Shown here in pieces: positions 1 through 6,457 of a DNA stretch of 64,000 nucleotides (position 1 is the first letter of the stretch; the number at the start of each line of letters is the position of its first letter). The notes beneath the pieces were generated by a model that saw nothing but the letters and a program-made list of their open reading frames with translations, made no database searches and had not been told where the DNA came from. Where the stretch lies: the IMG/VR virus record IMGVR_UViG_3300014911_000001, positions 62,001-126,000 of that record; one strand, written 5' to 3'. The position numbers and the translations under genes were made by a program. This DNA comes from a virus.

Positions 1-303
1 AGTTATAGCTCTTCCTACATTCAGCATGGATTTCAGCGTGTAATGTTTTATGTCTTTACACTCCTCAGGTCTTATATCCTTGGTTAACGCCGTACTTCCG
101 AGGACGACCTTGGCAACGGGCCCAACGATCGGCAGCAATGTCAGGCCAGCGCCAATAGCCATGGTTGGCTTATCGGCCTCTATGATCGCGTTTCTTGCCG
201 TTTGATACTTCTCTCTTATGAAGCCGCGGCTTCTTTCTGCTATATCCTTTATCTTTTCGCGCGGCTTCACCTTCTTTACTTTCATAGCGAGTTTCTTTAC
301 CAC
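1..303 (-). CDS. Partial basic hypothetical protein, 3' end outside window
   Basis: The frame is open from a GTG at 303 to the window edge, giving 101 residues. The GTG is chosen because GGAGG lies 7 bases upstream, whereas the ATG at 303-305 is in another frame and stops at once. The N-terminal 40 residues are rich in Lys and Arg. They are followed by a Gly- and Val-rich hydrophobic segment (around residues 50-70). The style resembles the basic proteins at 36082-38439 and 62650-64000, which may be structural. Family not recognised. It sits downstream of 305-649 with a 1-base gap. Confidence 0.75.
   Translation of the reverse strand, partial: MVKKLAMKVKKVKPREKIKDIAERSRGFIREKYQTARNAIIEADKPTMAIGAGLTLLPIVGPVAKVVLGSTALTKDIRPEECKDIKHYTLKSMLNVGRAIT
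220..233. repeat. 14-bp palindrome GAAGCCGCGGCTTC, copy 1
   Basis: Perfect palindrome inside the partial gene 1-303. Four more perfect copies and many half-sites occur across the window. Confidence 0.9.
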
Positions 304-304
304 A

Positions 305-649
305 TTACACCTCCTTGCTTCTGATTTTTATTAGCTCCTCCTCTATTTTTATATCAGGATCCATCACAAAGAAGATGAGGCGCGCATACCTGTTAACAGG
401 ATAATCAGGATAACCACCGATTGTTTCCCATGTGTGCAGACATATTATATATGTATCGCTTTTATACACGACCTCAAGCTCATCATATGTGCAACAGTCT
501 CTTAGCATGTTACCAGAATTAGCTATCCATCTCTGTCCTACTTCTGCTTTTTCTAGGTCACTCCATGTAATCGTGATCTCGTCGCCCTCTCCATTATAGT
601 CGAGGGCCGCGAGTCTGAATGCAATGTTCTGCTGCACTGTTTCTACCAT
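305..649 (-). CDS. Hypothetical protein, 114 aa
   Basis: The start ATG follows AAGGAGG by 7 bases. The protein is soluble, mildly acidic and has no clear motif. The central part is rich in aromatic residues and the C-terminus is charged (EEELIKIRSKEV). Family not recognised. It is part of the closely spaced leftward early-type gene string, in which every gene has its own strong ribosome binding site. Confidence 0.75.
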   Translation of the reverse strand: MVETVQQNIAFRLAALDYNGEGDEITITWSDLEKAEVGQRWIANSGNMLRDCCTYDELEVVYKSDTYIICLHTWETIGGYPDYPVNRYARLIFFVMDPDIKIEEELIKIRSKEV

Positions 650-702
650 CCTAATACCTCCTTGTTTGTTTTAGTTACCACTAAATTGACACCCGCCGGG
701 CT

Positions 703-894
703 TCACTCCTCCTCATATTCCTCCTTGTAATATTTTTCCTGATGCGGTAATAACTCCACTAGTGTCCCGCAGTATACGCATTCATATGGAGGATTGTCAA
801 CCCTGGCGTTCTTTCCTGTCCACATTCCACACACAGGACATATCACATTGCCTGTAACGCTTACATCACCAATAACGGTGACTTTTTCACACAT
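703..894 (-). CDS. Small zinc-ribbon protein, 63 aa
   Basis: Two CxxC knuckles are visible, CPVC near residues 19-22 and CVYC near residues 39-42. Their spacing is typical of a zinc ribbon, so one structural zinc ion is inferred. The C-terminus is acidic with alternating Tyr, Lys and Glu. The start ATG at 894 is preceded by AGGAGG. Small phage zinc ribbons often bind nucleic acid or act as adaptors, but the role here is unknown. Confidence 0.8.
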   Translation of the reverse strand: MCEKVTVIGDVSVTGNVICPVCGMWTGKNARVDNPPYECVYCGTLVELLPHQEKYYKEEYEEE

Positions 895-968
895 GTTTAC
901 CTCCTTCCTGCTTTTTTTCCTTACTATTAAACATTATCCTGCGGGCTTCCGCCCCCACCGCCCGCCCC

Positions 969-1052
969 TCAAAGGCGGCGGCTTCTTATATCCTCCGCCG
1001 ATATGATACACAATATAAACGAGGCTAATAGTGGTAACACAGCTAGTAGCAT
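969..1052 (-). CDS. Tiny single-span membrane peptide, 27 aa
   Basis: An ATG at 1052 follows AAAGGAGG by 9 bases and opens 27 codons ending in TGA. Residues 1-18 are hydrophobic (Leu, Ala, Val, Ile, Phe) and are followed by a charged tail ending RSRRL. The evidence is the strong ribosome binding site and the resemblance in size and layout to the tiny membrane peptides at 1599-1664, 2600-2707 and 18115-18198. Function unknown. Confidence 0.55.
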   Translation of the reverse strand: MLLAVLPLLASFILCIISAEDIRSRRL

Positions 1053-1108
1053 CTTAATTATCCTCCTTTGTGTAAGATTTGCGTCAGATGTGTCAGATTT
1101 GCGTCAGA

Positions 1109-1375
1109 TTAGCTCTTCTTCTTACTGAGTAATGCGCTCATTTGGATGTATACACTTATAAGAACACTTGCCAGCAATCCTACTATCATGCCGGTTACCC
1201 CGACGAACAGGGTAACCCCAACAGCCACCAGAATGCAGCTGATCGCAAAATCGCGCAGGTAGTGATTGCCTCGCAATCCTCTGATCAGCCCTTTCTCCTT
1301 TATTCTCTTCATGCCACGGGTCAGACTTATATACATCCATACTAAGCCCGCGGCCGCCACTAGGTATAGCAACAT
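1109..1375 (-). CDS. Small membrane protein, about three spans, 88 aa
   Basis: A hydrophobic segment lies at residues 1-17, then a basic loop, and two more hydrophobic segments lie at about residues 44-77. The C-terminus ends in Lys residues. The ATG at 1375 follows AAGGAGG by 7 bases. It could be a holin-like or inner-membrane accessory protein, but no family is recognised. Confidence 0.75.
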   Translation of the reverse strand: MLLYLVAAAGLVWMYISLTRGMKRIKEKGLIRGLRGNHYLRDFAISCILVAVGVTLFVGVTGMIVGLLASVLISVYIQMSALLSKKKS

Positions 1376-1425
1376 AATACACCTCCTTGTTTATTCGCCA
1401 TTTGATTGACTAGGCGGTTATGACA

Positions 1426-1596
1426 TCATGGCCGCCAATGCTTCGGTGGCTTCCGGCGGCCCTTCTTCTTCCTCTTTTTGTTTTCAAACGCCTGTCCCGG
1501 CTTGATTGGTCCTATCACTTCTCTTGATAGGTATTTGATCACCTTTGATATTTCGCTGCCGGGCTTCTTCTTCCTTTTGCGGCGCTTCTTGCCCAC
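1426..1596 (-). CDS. Very basic small protein, 56 aa
   Basis: The GTG at 1596 is chosen as start because GGAGGAG lies just upstream. The same frame is open further upstream, but the ribosome binding site would then be inside the gene. About 40 percent of residues are Lys or Arg, arranged in two clusters at the ends, with a short helical middle. A nucleic-acid-binding role is plausible from composition only. Confidence 0.65.
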   Translation of the reverse strand: MGKKRRKRKKKPGSEISKVIKYLSREVIGPIKPGQAFENKKRKKKGRRKPPKHWRP

Positions 1597-1598
1597 TC

Positions 1599-1664
1599 CT
1601 ACTCCTCCTTGGATATGTTTATGCATAATATAGCTATCAATGCGAAGAAGGCTGTATACAACAT
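1599..1664 (-). CDS. Tiny single-span membrane peptide, 21 aa
   Basis: An ATG at 1664 follows AAAGGTGG by 6 bases and opens 21 codons, ending in TAG two bases before the next start. Residues 2-16 are hydrophobic and the tail is charged (SKEE). Its last codons carry the ribosome binding site of the gene at 1426-1596, so the two may be translationally coupled. Support is weaker than for longer genes. Confidence 0.4.
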   Translation of the reverse strand: MLYTAFFALIAILCINISKEE

Positions 1665-1680
1665 ACTAACCACCTTTGCG

Positions 1681-1719
1681 AAAAGGGGGAGGAGGCCCCA
1701 AACATCAGGACCTCCTCCC
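1681..1719 (-). terminator. Hairpin terminator candidate
   Basis: Complementary arms GGGAGGAGG (1687-1695) and CCTCCTCCC (1711-1719) form a 9-bp stem. In the leftward direction the hairpin is followed by C residues and TTTT. It lies just after the stop of 1744-2121, where a leftward transcript could end or be attenuated. The U tract is short, so termination may be partial. Confidence 0.5.
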
Positions 1720-1743
1720 TGCTCTGGCTACCCTCAGCTATTC

Positions 1744-2121
1744 TTAAAATGGTGCTTCGTTGTCGTCCTCCTCCTCAACTGGTGTGGATGCAGGCCTGCT
1801 CCGACGCCAGCTTGGACGCATAAACTCACCGATCGCTATTTTACATAGCATTTGGAATGTCGGAAGACTGCAGATCTTGGTCTTGCCGAGCCTTACAACC
1901 TTACCGTCGGATATGAGAGTCTTCGTAGTGCCATCATTTCTCTCGTGCGTAATTTTCCACTCAGGTTTCGCTGCGCACATGGCAACCTCGGTGCCATTCA
2001 GGCTGATCGAGTTTCTGATGGCATTGTTGCTTGTCGAACGGAGCATGATGAAGAGTCTATTAGGACGCCTTTGAACACTGATACCACAATATGTCTTATC
2101 GGTAATGCGGAAGGTAAACAC
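1744..2121 (-). CDS. Possible single-stranded-DNA-binding protein (SSB-like acidic tail), 125 aa
   Basis: The GTG at 2121 follows GGAGG by 8 bases. The body of about 100 residues is rich in beta-type residues and basic residues. The C-terminus is an acidic tail ending EEEDDNEAPF, very like the DDDIPF tail by which bacterial SSB proteins recruit partners. The size also suits a minimal OB-fold SSB. I cannot confirm an OB fold by eye, so this remains a tail-based inference. No other SSB is seen in the window, although RecA-like and RuvC-like genes are present. Confidence 0.55.
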   Translation of the reverse strand: MFTFRITDKTYCGISVQRRPNRLFIMLRSTSNNAIRNSISLNGTEVAMCAAKPEWKITHERNDGTTKTLISDGKVVRLGKTKICSLPTFQMLCKIAIGEFMRPSWRRSRPASTPVEEEDDNEAPF

Positions 2122-2125
2122 GGTA

Positions 2126-2326
2126 TCACCTCCTTTTTGTTTGGTTTTTTACATCACCAAATTGACCTTTCAGATATAGTGGCAATGTTATCAGTCCAGC
2201 AATGAAGCCGCCGCATTGAGCAGCCGTCACATTACCAGTTAGTGCTGCAATAAGGAACGATACAGGGAACGCGGCCATGAAGCCGACGGCTGCTCCCTTT
2301 AATGATGCCTTTAATGTGTTTCTCAT
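2126..2326 (-). CDS. Small membrane protein, two spans, 66 aa
   Basis: The ATG at 2326 is preferred over an upstream in-frame start because AGGAGG and AGGAAAGAG lie just before it. A short basic N-terminus is followed by two hydrophobic segments (about residues 11-30 and 37-54) and a polar basic tail. Function unknown. Confidence 0.65.
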   Translation of the reverse strand: MRNTLKASLKGAAVGFMAAFPVSFLIAALTGNVTAAQCGGFIAGLITLPLYLKGQFGDVKNQTKRR

Positions 2327-2333
2327 CTCTTTC

Positions 2334-2603
2334 CTATTCCTCCTTTCCACTGTTGATGAAAGAGCGCACCTTCTCAACCAGCTTCTCCTTCACCTCCTCG
2401 GCGCGCTCTGTAAGTTCCTTCCCCATCTTCCTCAGTTTCAGAAATCTGAAGAATCCAATTATTCCAACTGCTGCGAGGATGCTTCCCACTATTCCTCCTA
2501 ATAACAAGGCGAGAATCGCGGTTACCCAGCATGCGAAATCGGGTTCGTCGCTGATTATGTATGGTGCGAAGTATGATGCGGCTGCTAGTATTATTCTGCT
2601 CAT
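2334..2603 (-). CDS. Membrane protein with coiled-coil tail, 89 aa
   Basis: The start at 2603 follows GGGAGG by 6 bases. One or two hydrophobic segments lie within residues 1-52. They are followed by a highly charged helical tail from about residue 55 (a Lys/Glu heptad-like pattern), likely cytoplasmic. It overlaps the stop of the upstream tiny gene by ATGA, which suggests coupled translation. Family not recognised. Confidence 0.7.
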   Translation of the reverse strand: MSRIILAAASYFAPYIISDEPDFACWVTAILALLLGGIVGSILAAVGIIGFFRFLKLRKMGKELTERAEEVKEKLVEKVRSFINSGKEE

Positions 2604-2707
2604 TCTTTACCTCCCTCTGTCGAAAACATTTTTGATAATATAACTCCTAATATAAACCCTATTATAAATGGTATGTAGTCAATTACTCCAAACATTGGTT
2701 CAAACAT
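2600..2707 (-). CDS. Tiny membrane peptide, 35 aa
   Basis: The ATG at 2707 follows AAAGGAGG by 8 bases and opens 35 codons. Residues 9-27 are hydrophobic and the C-terminus ends STEGGKE. Its TGA overlaps the next ATG as ATGA, a typical coupling arrangement. The ribosome binding site lies within the end of the upstream gene. Confidence 0.6.
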   Translation of the reverse strand: MFEPMFGVIDYIPFIIGFILGVILSKMFSTEGGKE

Positions 2708-2850
2708 TTTTTGACCTCCTTTCTCCATTTTCTTTCCTTCAGCATAAGTTTTACTGACCTTACCATGATGTATATGCCAGCAACAATTGCAGTAAGGCCA
2801 GCAACTACCAGTGATGACCTTATGAATATTTCACTTAATGTTATAAACAT
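2683..2850 (-). CDS. Small membrane protein, 55 aa
   Basis: The ATG at 2850 is chosen because AAAGGAGGAG lies immediately upstream. A longer in-frame extension has no such signal and runs through an inverted repeat. A hydrophobic segment spans about residues 9-32, followed by a strongly basic helical tail with two Cys near the C-terminus. Function unknown. Confidence 0.65.
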   Translation of the reverse strand: MFITLSEIFIRSSLVVAGLTAIVAGIYIMVRSVKLMLKERKWRKEVKKCLNQCLE

Positions 2851-2865
2851 TTCTCCTCCTTTGTT

Positions 2866-2963
2866 GACCCTCCTCCCCTCCTTGATATGGCGGGGCTTAT
2901 GGTGGGACAAGGGGAGAGGCCTAATTGAGGGAAACACTTGGATCAAGGTGGGAGAGGGGAGGA
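2866..2963 (-). repeat. Long imperfect inverted repeat in the leader of 2683-2850
   Basis: The arms CTCCTCCCCTC and CTTGAT near 2941-2963 can pair with ATCAAG and GAGGGGAGGAG near 2868-2886, leaving a 6-base bulge and a loop of about 55 bases. The structure ends just before the ribosome binding site of the downstream gene. It may be a further, looser member of the pseudoknot family seen at 4029-11266, since weak pairing for a first stem (ATCAA.GG with CCTTGAT) also exists. Confidence 0.4.
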
Positions 2964-2975
2964 GAGCCCTTTGAT

Positions 2976-3383
2976 TTAATCTTCGTATTGTGTGTACCAC
3001 TTGTTCTCTCTGGCGTTATACCATATGTAAATCTGTAAATCGCCGAAGTCTATATGTATGTATGGCATCCCGTCCGACCAGTGCCACCTGAAGGTCATCC
3101 AACCGATTGGTTCTGTTAGGATCTCCAATTTCGGTTCGTCCTTCTTTGGATTGAATGCCCATGCATATAGATCGAGTCTCTTCTTGTATGCGTACGGTGC
3201 ATCCGGGTGTCTGCATACTATGTAGACTGGAACAAGCTCCGCCTCGGGGCCTATGGGAGAGGATACAATGTTGCCATCTTCATCTATCGCGACGGGGAAT
3301 TCTACATGCGCCTTTGCTGTGTATCCCACAGGATACACAATGTGCGCATGATATTTGTTATTCATTCTAACTGATTTCCACAT
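2976..3383 (-). CDS. Hypothetical protein, 135 aa
   Basis: The start at 3383 follows AAGGAGG by 7 bases. The protein is rich in aromatic residues (many Trp and Tyr) and looks all-beta and soluble, with no signal peptide or membrane segment. Family not recognised. Confidence 0.7.
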   Translation of the reverse strand: MWKSVRMNNKYHAHIVYPVGYTAKAHVEFPVAIDEDGNIVSSPIGPEAELVPVYIVCRHPDAPYAYKKRLDLYAWAFNPKKDEPKLEILTEPIGWMTFRWHWSDGMPYIHIDFGDLQIYIWYNARENKWYTQYED

Positions 3384-3401
3384 AATAACCTCCTTGTTAA
3401 T

Positions 3402-3749
3402 TTAGAATTTTATTATGATTACTTTCTTGCCTTTCTCTCTCATAACTCGTATCATATGCCGCGTCCCGGGGCTCTTTCCGTCCCAGAACGCGACAAGCAT
3501 GTCGGCTATCCGTGCCATTTTTTCATTCCTGCGATATCCTGCAGATTTCCCAAAGCGCTCCCAGTCCGCCGGATACACCTCCAACCTGAAGCCGCGCTCC
3601 CTCGCATACTTCTCGCCTAACCTGTCGGCTCCGCGAGCACCTCCTGATACTATGGTTATACCCGGGATGTTTCCAAGGATCTTGTCCAGCTCCTTCTTAA
3701 GCAGATTGTAATCGCTAAATGTCCTAGAGCCTGCGATTATTACCTTCAA
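3402..3749 (-). CDS. SLOG/DprA-like nucleotide-binding protein (DUF2493/YspA type), 115 aa
   Basis: The N-terminus reads MKVIIAGSRTFSDY, and a second signature, SGGARGADRLGEKYA, lies near residues 35-49. Both are the hallmarks of the DUF2493 branch of the SLOG superfamily, a Rossmann-like fold that binds nucleotides or nucleotide-derived ligands. Length matches the family. These proteins are common in phage accessory regions and their cellular role is not established. The start at 3749 has AGGAGG upstream. Confidence 0.85.
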   Translation of the reverse strand: MKVIIAGSRTFSDYNLLKKELDKILGNIPGITIVSGGARGADRLGEKYARERGFRLEVYPADWERFGKSAGYRRNEKMARIADMLVAFWDGKSPGTRHMIRVMREKGKKVIIIKF

Positions 3750-3762
3750 AATCCTGACCTCC

Positions 3763-4005
3763 TTATCTATTATAGTAGATTTTTATCTTTGCACTCCGTC
3801 CATATCTCCACCTCAATCTCCGCTTTAGCTCGTTTATATCCGCAGCAAAAATCTCATGGAGGCCGTCAGTTCTGACAAACCTCCATGATTTTATATTCCC
3901 CACGTAGGTTGGCTTTCCATTAGGGGCATATGTATGTAGTTTCTCCTTTGTCCTTACTGTTATAACATCAATGTCCTTCAGTAACGGGTAAAATTTCAAC
4001 GACAT
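3763..4005 (-). CDS. Hypothetical protein, 80 aa
   Basis: The start at 4005 follows AAAGGAGG by 7 bases. The protein is basic and mixed alpha/beta, ending in a Lys- and Tyr-rich segment. Family not recognised. Its leader carries the pseudoknot at 4029-4081. Confidence 0.7.
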   Translation of the reverse strand: MSLKFYPLLKDIDVITVRTKEKLHTYAPNGKPTYVGNIKSWRFVRTDGLHEIFAADINELKRRLRWRYGRSAKIKIYYNR

Positions 4006-4028
4006 AAAACACCTCCTTTTTTAATGTG

Positions 4029-4081
4029 AAGCCCGCCATTAAATCGAAGCGCGCAACCCGGCGGGCTTAGGTCGCGCGCTT
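4029..4081 (-). ncRNA. H-type pseudoknot in 5' leader (copy 1)
   Basis: On the minus strand, stem 1 (AAGCGCGCGACC with GGTTGCGCGCTT, 12 bp including a G-U pair) and stem 2 (GCCCGCC with GGCGGGC) are interleaved as stem 1, stem 2, stem 1', stem 2'. The junction before stem 2 is UAA, and the last loop is CGATTTAAT. It lies between the stop of the RNase H gene and the ribosome binding site of 3763-4005. The same layout recurs seven more times up to 11266. Confidence 0.75.
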
Positions 4082-4088
4082 ACTTTTT

Positions 4089-4760
4089 TTATTCCACTTT
4101 ATTGACCCAGTCGGCTTTGGCATACGGCTTGCCGTTTATATACCACCTCTTCTCGGACGTTATGAGCACGGTTTCATAGCGCTCAAGTAGGTAATCGTTA
4201 CGCTCCCTTACCACGACAGCTTTAGGCTCAGGGATGATGGCATCGGTACCATGTGGAGGTGTGGGAGGGAAAATTGAAACGAGCTGACGTGGAAGGATGA
4301 CAAGAGAAAGGTGTTTGCCTTTCTGTTTGATGCGACTCCTGATGGTCTTCTCGAGACCCTTCTCGACGATTACGTAGCCATACGAATCCGCAGCCTCCTG
4401 GGCGAGTGTGTTCGCCATTTTATTCCCTGTTCTGGCTGTGTGTTTTACAATAACCTCCTTATGCTGGTTATCAGCGTAGTACCTAGCCAGCTCATATAAT
4501 TCCATAAGCTCAGGCTTCTTAATATCATATTCTTGGTTAAACTGCTTCACCACTAACTGTGAGTCGCTGTGTATTGTGGTATCACCCTGGATGTACTGGC
4601 TAATGTATGTCGCAAGAACTAGTGCTGCCCATTCAGCCTCGTTGTTTGTTGCCTCCCCAATGGGTATTGATAGTGATATACCAACCTCCGGAATATATAT
4701 CCCAATCCCAGCGGGACCGGGATTGCCTTTTGATGAGCCATCAATGTAAATGTTAGTCAT
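4089..4760 (-). CDS. Ribonuclease HI with C-terminal extension, 223 aa
   Basis: Residues 1-130 show the RNase HI fold signatures: [17 protein letters not shown] at the N-terminus (first Asp), the NNEAEWAAL helix (Glu), [10 protein letters not shown] (Asp), and a later conserved region with [11 protein letters not shown]. These give the D-E-D metal-binding residues for hydrolysing RNA in RNA-DNA hybrids, such as primers. Residues 140-223 are an extension not recognised by me. The window also encodes RNase HII at 23392-24105. The start at 4760 has AGGAGG upstream. Confidence 0.88.
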   Translation of the reverse strand: MTNIYIDGSSKGNPGPAGIGIYIPEVGISLSIPIGEATNNEAEWAALVLATYISQYIQGDTTIHSDSQLVVKQFNQEYDIKKPELMELYELARYYADNQHKEVIVKHTARTGNKMANTLAQEAADSYGYVIVEKGLEKTIRSRIKQKGKHLSLVILPRQLVSIFPPTPPHGTDAIIPEPKAVVVRERNDYLLERYETVLITSEKRWYINGKPYAKADWVNKVE

Positions 4761-4774
4761 AATACCTCCTTTAT

Positions 4775-5197
4775 TTATGGTTTAACTTTTCGTAAGCCGA
4801 GGCAACCTATCGGTCGTATGCTTCCACTGCTGGTCTTTTCATATACAGGATGAGCAATCGTGTATAACTTGTCTACGTTAGGTAGGTTGAGAGCAACTGC
4901 TGCAGAAGCATATTGATTACTAACAATTATTATATCAGCATCATCAGGGATGGGATCAATATCCTGTATCCTCTGTGTTATAACTGGGATCATAACCTCA
5001 CCGTTCACTGGACATTCGTAAAGGATGCTCGGAAGGAATTCGGTTTCATGGTGGACATTCAGAAGGATTCCGGAGGGTGGAATTATGGTAACTAGCTTGG
5101 TTTTTTCAGGCTCTATGAAGTATTTCCTGTGCTCACTTATGTAAACGGCGTCCTCAAAAATACATATCTCGTGAGGAGTGCAGTTTAAGATTTTCAT
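4775..5197 (-). CDS. Conserved phage protein of the 'NxTPHxI' type, 140 aa
   Basis: The start [11 protein letters not shown] matches the N-terminal signature (N-TPH-[IV]) of a widespread uncharacterised phage and plasmid family of similar length. Near residues 86-100, [15 protein letters not shown] and the C-terminal IGCLGLRKV are also typical. No function is established. The start at 5197 has AGGAGG upstream. Confidence 0.7.
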   Translation of the reverse strand: MKILNCTPHEICIFEDAVYISEHRKYFIEPEKTKLVTIIPPSGILLNVHHETEFLPSILYECPVNGEVMIPVITQRIQDIDPIPDDADIIIVSNQYASAAVALNLPNVDKLYTIAHPVYEKTSSGSIRPIGCLGLRKVKP

Positions 5198-5219
5198 TAC
5201 ATACCTCCTTTTATTAGGC

Positions 5220-5279
5220 GGGCCTCATTACACCACCATGCAGAGCAGCAGGGCGAGGCCCTTAACCCTGAAGCTCTGC
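5220..5279 (-). ncRNA. H-type pseudoknot in 5' leader (copy 2)
   Basis: Stem 1 pairs GCAGAGC with GCTCTGC and continues, after a 2x2 internal loop, with CAGGGU/GCCCTG. Stem 2 pairs GGGCCTC with GAGGCCC. The elements are interleaved as in a pseudoknot, with UAA before stem 2 and a 13-base last loop ending GTAAT. It ends 10 bases before the AAAGGAGG of the gene at 4775-5197. Confidence 0.72.
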
Positions 5280-5294
5280 GAAGAAAGAGAGCTA

Positions 5295-5627
5295 TTAGGA
5301 CAAGCGTTCTGCTTCCTGTCTAATCCGAACGGCATCCCTTACTACCTCTAACAGCGAAGGCGGTATAACCCTATTGTTCGAGGTTTTCCCAGTGCGCAAA
5401 TCAACTGCGACAGCACAATCATGCTCGTAAAAGTATACTATATCCCCATCCGGGAAGAATGTTCCATTAGCAGTAGCAACATTATAAATCAGATCGTTGG
5501 TGTATTCGCCGGGATCGCGATATGGTGTATAATGATCCTGAGCGTCCGGTGTTTCACAACCGGTAGTGCTTCTCACACATACATCACACCTGCCACTTCT
5601 ACACAGACGGCACTTATCAAATAACAT
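5295..5627 (-). CDS. Cysteine-rich hypothetical protein, 110 aa
   Basis: The N-terminal 25 residues carry five Cys (CRLC, CDVC and C24) that probably bind zinc. The remainder is a mixed-fold domain with no motif I recognise. The start at 5627 follows AAGGAGG. The gene lies between two pseudoknot elements. Confidence 0.7.
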   Translation of the reverse strand: MLFDKCRLCRSGRCDVCVRSTTGCETPDAQDHYTPYRDPGEYTNDLIYNVATANGTFFPDGDIVYFYEHDCAVAVDLRTGKTSNNRVIPPSLLEVVRDAVRIRQEAERLS

Positions 5628-5654
5628 GATAACCTCCTTATTTTAATGTTTTAT

Positions 5655-5705
5655 GCCCGCCATTAACCAAGCCAGCAAGGACCGGCGGGCTTAGCCCTCA
5701 CTGAC
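5655..5705 (-). ncRNA. H-type pseudoknot in 5' leader (copy 3)
   Basis: Stem 1 pairs GTCAGTGAGGGC with GTCCTTGCTGGC, 12 bp of which four are G-U pairs that exist only in the minus-strand RNA. Stem 2 pairs GCCCGCC with GGCGGGC. The junction is UAA and the last loop TTGGTTAAT. The wobble pairs argue for RNA structure on this strand rather than a DNA palindrome. It lies just before the ribosome binding site of 5295-5627. Confidence 0.78.
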
Positions 5706-5726
5706 TATTAATTTCCAACTAATTGA

Positions 5727-6095
5727 CTACACAAGTGACGGGCCGAGGGCATCCTCTATTTTGGGACGCCCATACTCAACCTTCCACCCATTTTTAGGCG
5801 GAAGGTTGCGGACCCACCAGTCATACCACTGGCGGTCCATCACCTTTATAAGTTTGGATCGCTTGAAAAACACAGCGATCCACTTCCTTCTTCCCCCAGA
5901 ACGAGGGGAGAAAAACCATATAATCTCATTGGGTCGCACCTTGCCTGTTTTAACAAGATGCGACCACTGCGACCCAGTATTCACATTCTGGGCCGCTAAA
6001 ATAAACTCGTAATGGTTGCGCCACCTTTCGATGGCGCTCTCCCCGGATAACAACTTGGGGAGGTTGATTCTCAAGAAGTTAGTTAATGATAACAT
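5727..6095 (-). CDS. Hypothetical protein, 122 aa
   Basis: The ATG at 6095 is chosen because AGAGGAGG lies 7 bases upstream. An in-frame extension upstream would run into the pseudoknot at 6120-6176. The protein is basic and rich in Trp and Arg. Family not recognised. Confidence 0.68.
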   Translation of the reverse strand: MLSLTNFLRINLPKLLSGESAIERWRNHYEFILAAQNVNTGSQWSHLVKTGKVRPNEIIWFFSPRSGGRRKWIAVFFKRSKLIKVMDRQWYDWWVRNLPPKNGWKVEYGRPKIEDALGPSLV

Positions 6096-6119
6096 AATAC
6101 ACCTCCTCTTTTGGAGGTT

Positions 6120-6176
6120 GCCTGCCACTTTTACCCACAGATAAGGCGAGGCCGGCAGGCTTAACCCCGCCTTATC
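6120..6176 (-). ncRNA. H-type pseudoknot in 5' leader (copy 4)
   Basis: Stem 1 pairs GATAAGGCGGGGT with GCCTCGCCTTATC, 13 bp with two G-U pairs. Stem 2 pairs GCCTGCC with GGCAGGC. The junction is AA and the last loop is 13 bases and A-rich. Both stems differ in sequence from copies 1-3 but keep the pairing, which is covariation between copies. It precedes the ribosome binding site of 5727-6095. Confidence 0.78.
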
Positions 6177-6285
6177 TTACTACTCCAGCTCATTGACTCC
6201 ATCACGAGCCAACAAGCCGGCCAAACCCTCCGTCACCCTCGCGGCACCGCTCCTCGCAGGCCGCACACAGGGGAGGAGGGCTTGG

Positions 6286-6353
6286 GGAGGCCTCTTAGAC
6301 CCTCTGTCGAGGGAGCTCCAGCGCCACGCCAAGGCGGGCCTCCAGTGCTGGAG
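6286..6353 (-). ncRNA. HDV-like self-cleaving ribozyme candidate R1
   Basis: On the minus strand the order is P1, P2, P3 hairpin, P1', P4 hairpin, P2', the nested double pseudoknot of delta-like ribozymes. P1 is CTCCAGC/GCTGGAG, P2 GGAGGCC/GGCCTCC, P3 GCC/GGC with loop TTGGCGT, and P4 CCCTC/GAGGG with loop GACA. The P4-to-P2' joiner is TCTAAGA, holding the predicted catalytic C. Cleavage is predicted between 6354 and 6353. A GC hairpin (6356-6372) ends two bases before that site. Confidence 0.85.
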
Positions 6354-6355
6354 TA

Positions 6356-6372
6356 GCCCCCGGCACGGGGGC
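6356..6372 (-). other. 3'-end hairpin immediately upstream of ribozyme R1
   Basis: GCCCCC and GGGGGC pair around a 5-base loop. After predicted self-cleavage this hairpin, followed by TA, would form the 3' end of the upstream message. R3 and R4 have comparable hairpins in the same position. Confidence 0.6.
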
Positions 6373-6403
6373 TTCATTCTTTTTTCTCTCCACCTCCTTT
6401 CTA

Positions 6404-6440
6404 GCGGGATGAGCTAGCCCGGCCACCTAGCCCATCCCGC
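6404..6440 (-). terminator. Strong hairpin after the RNA polymerase gene
   Basis: GCGGGATG pairs with CATCCCGC, and an inner GCTAG/CTAGC extends the stem. It starts 18 bases after the stop of the polymerase gene. There is no U tract, so it is more likely a 3'-end stabiliser or an attenuator than a simple terminator. An AAAGGAGG follows it. The 6180-6457 spacer holds no gene I can support. Confidence 0.5.
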
Positions 6441-6457
6441 GGTTTAAGGTTTAACCT

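Noticed and set aside
794-1006. 70-codon plus-strand frame near the left end
   Set aside because: Antisense to two supported minus-strand genes and without start signals.
6180-6377. 65-codon minus-strand frame between the polymerase gene and 5727-6095
   Set aside because: It runs through ribozyme R1, would be cut by it, and its composition follows the GC-rich structure. The start signal is 8-16 bases away and ambiguous.
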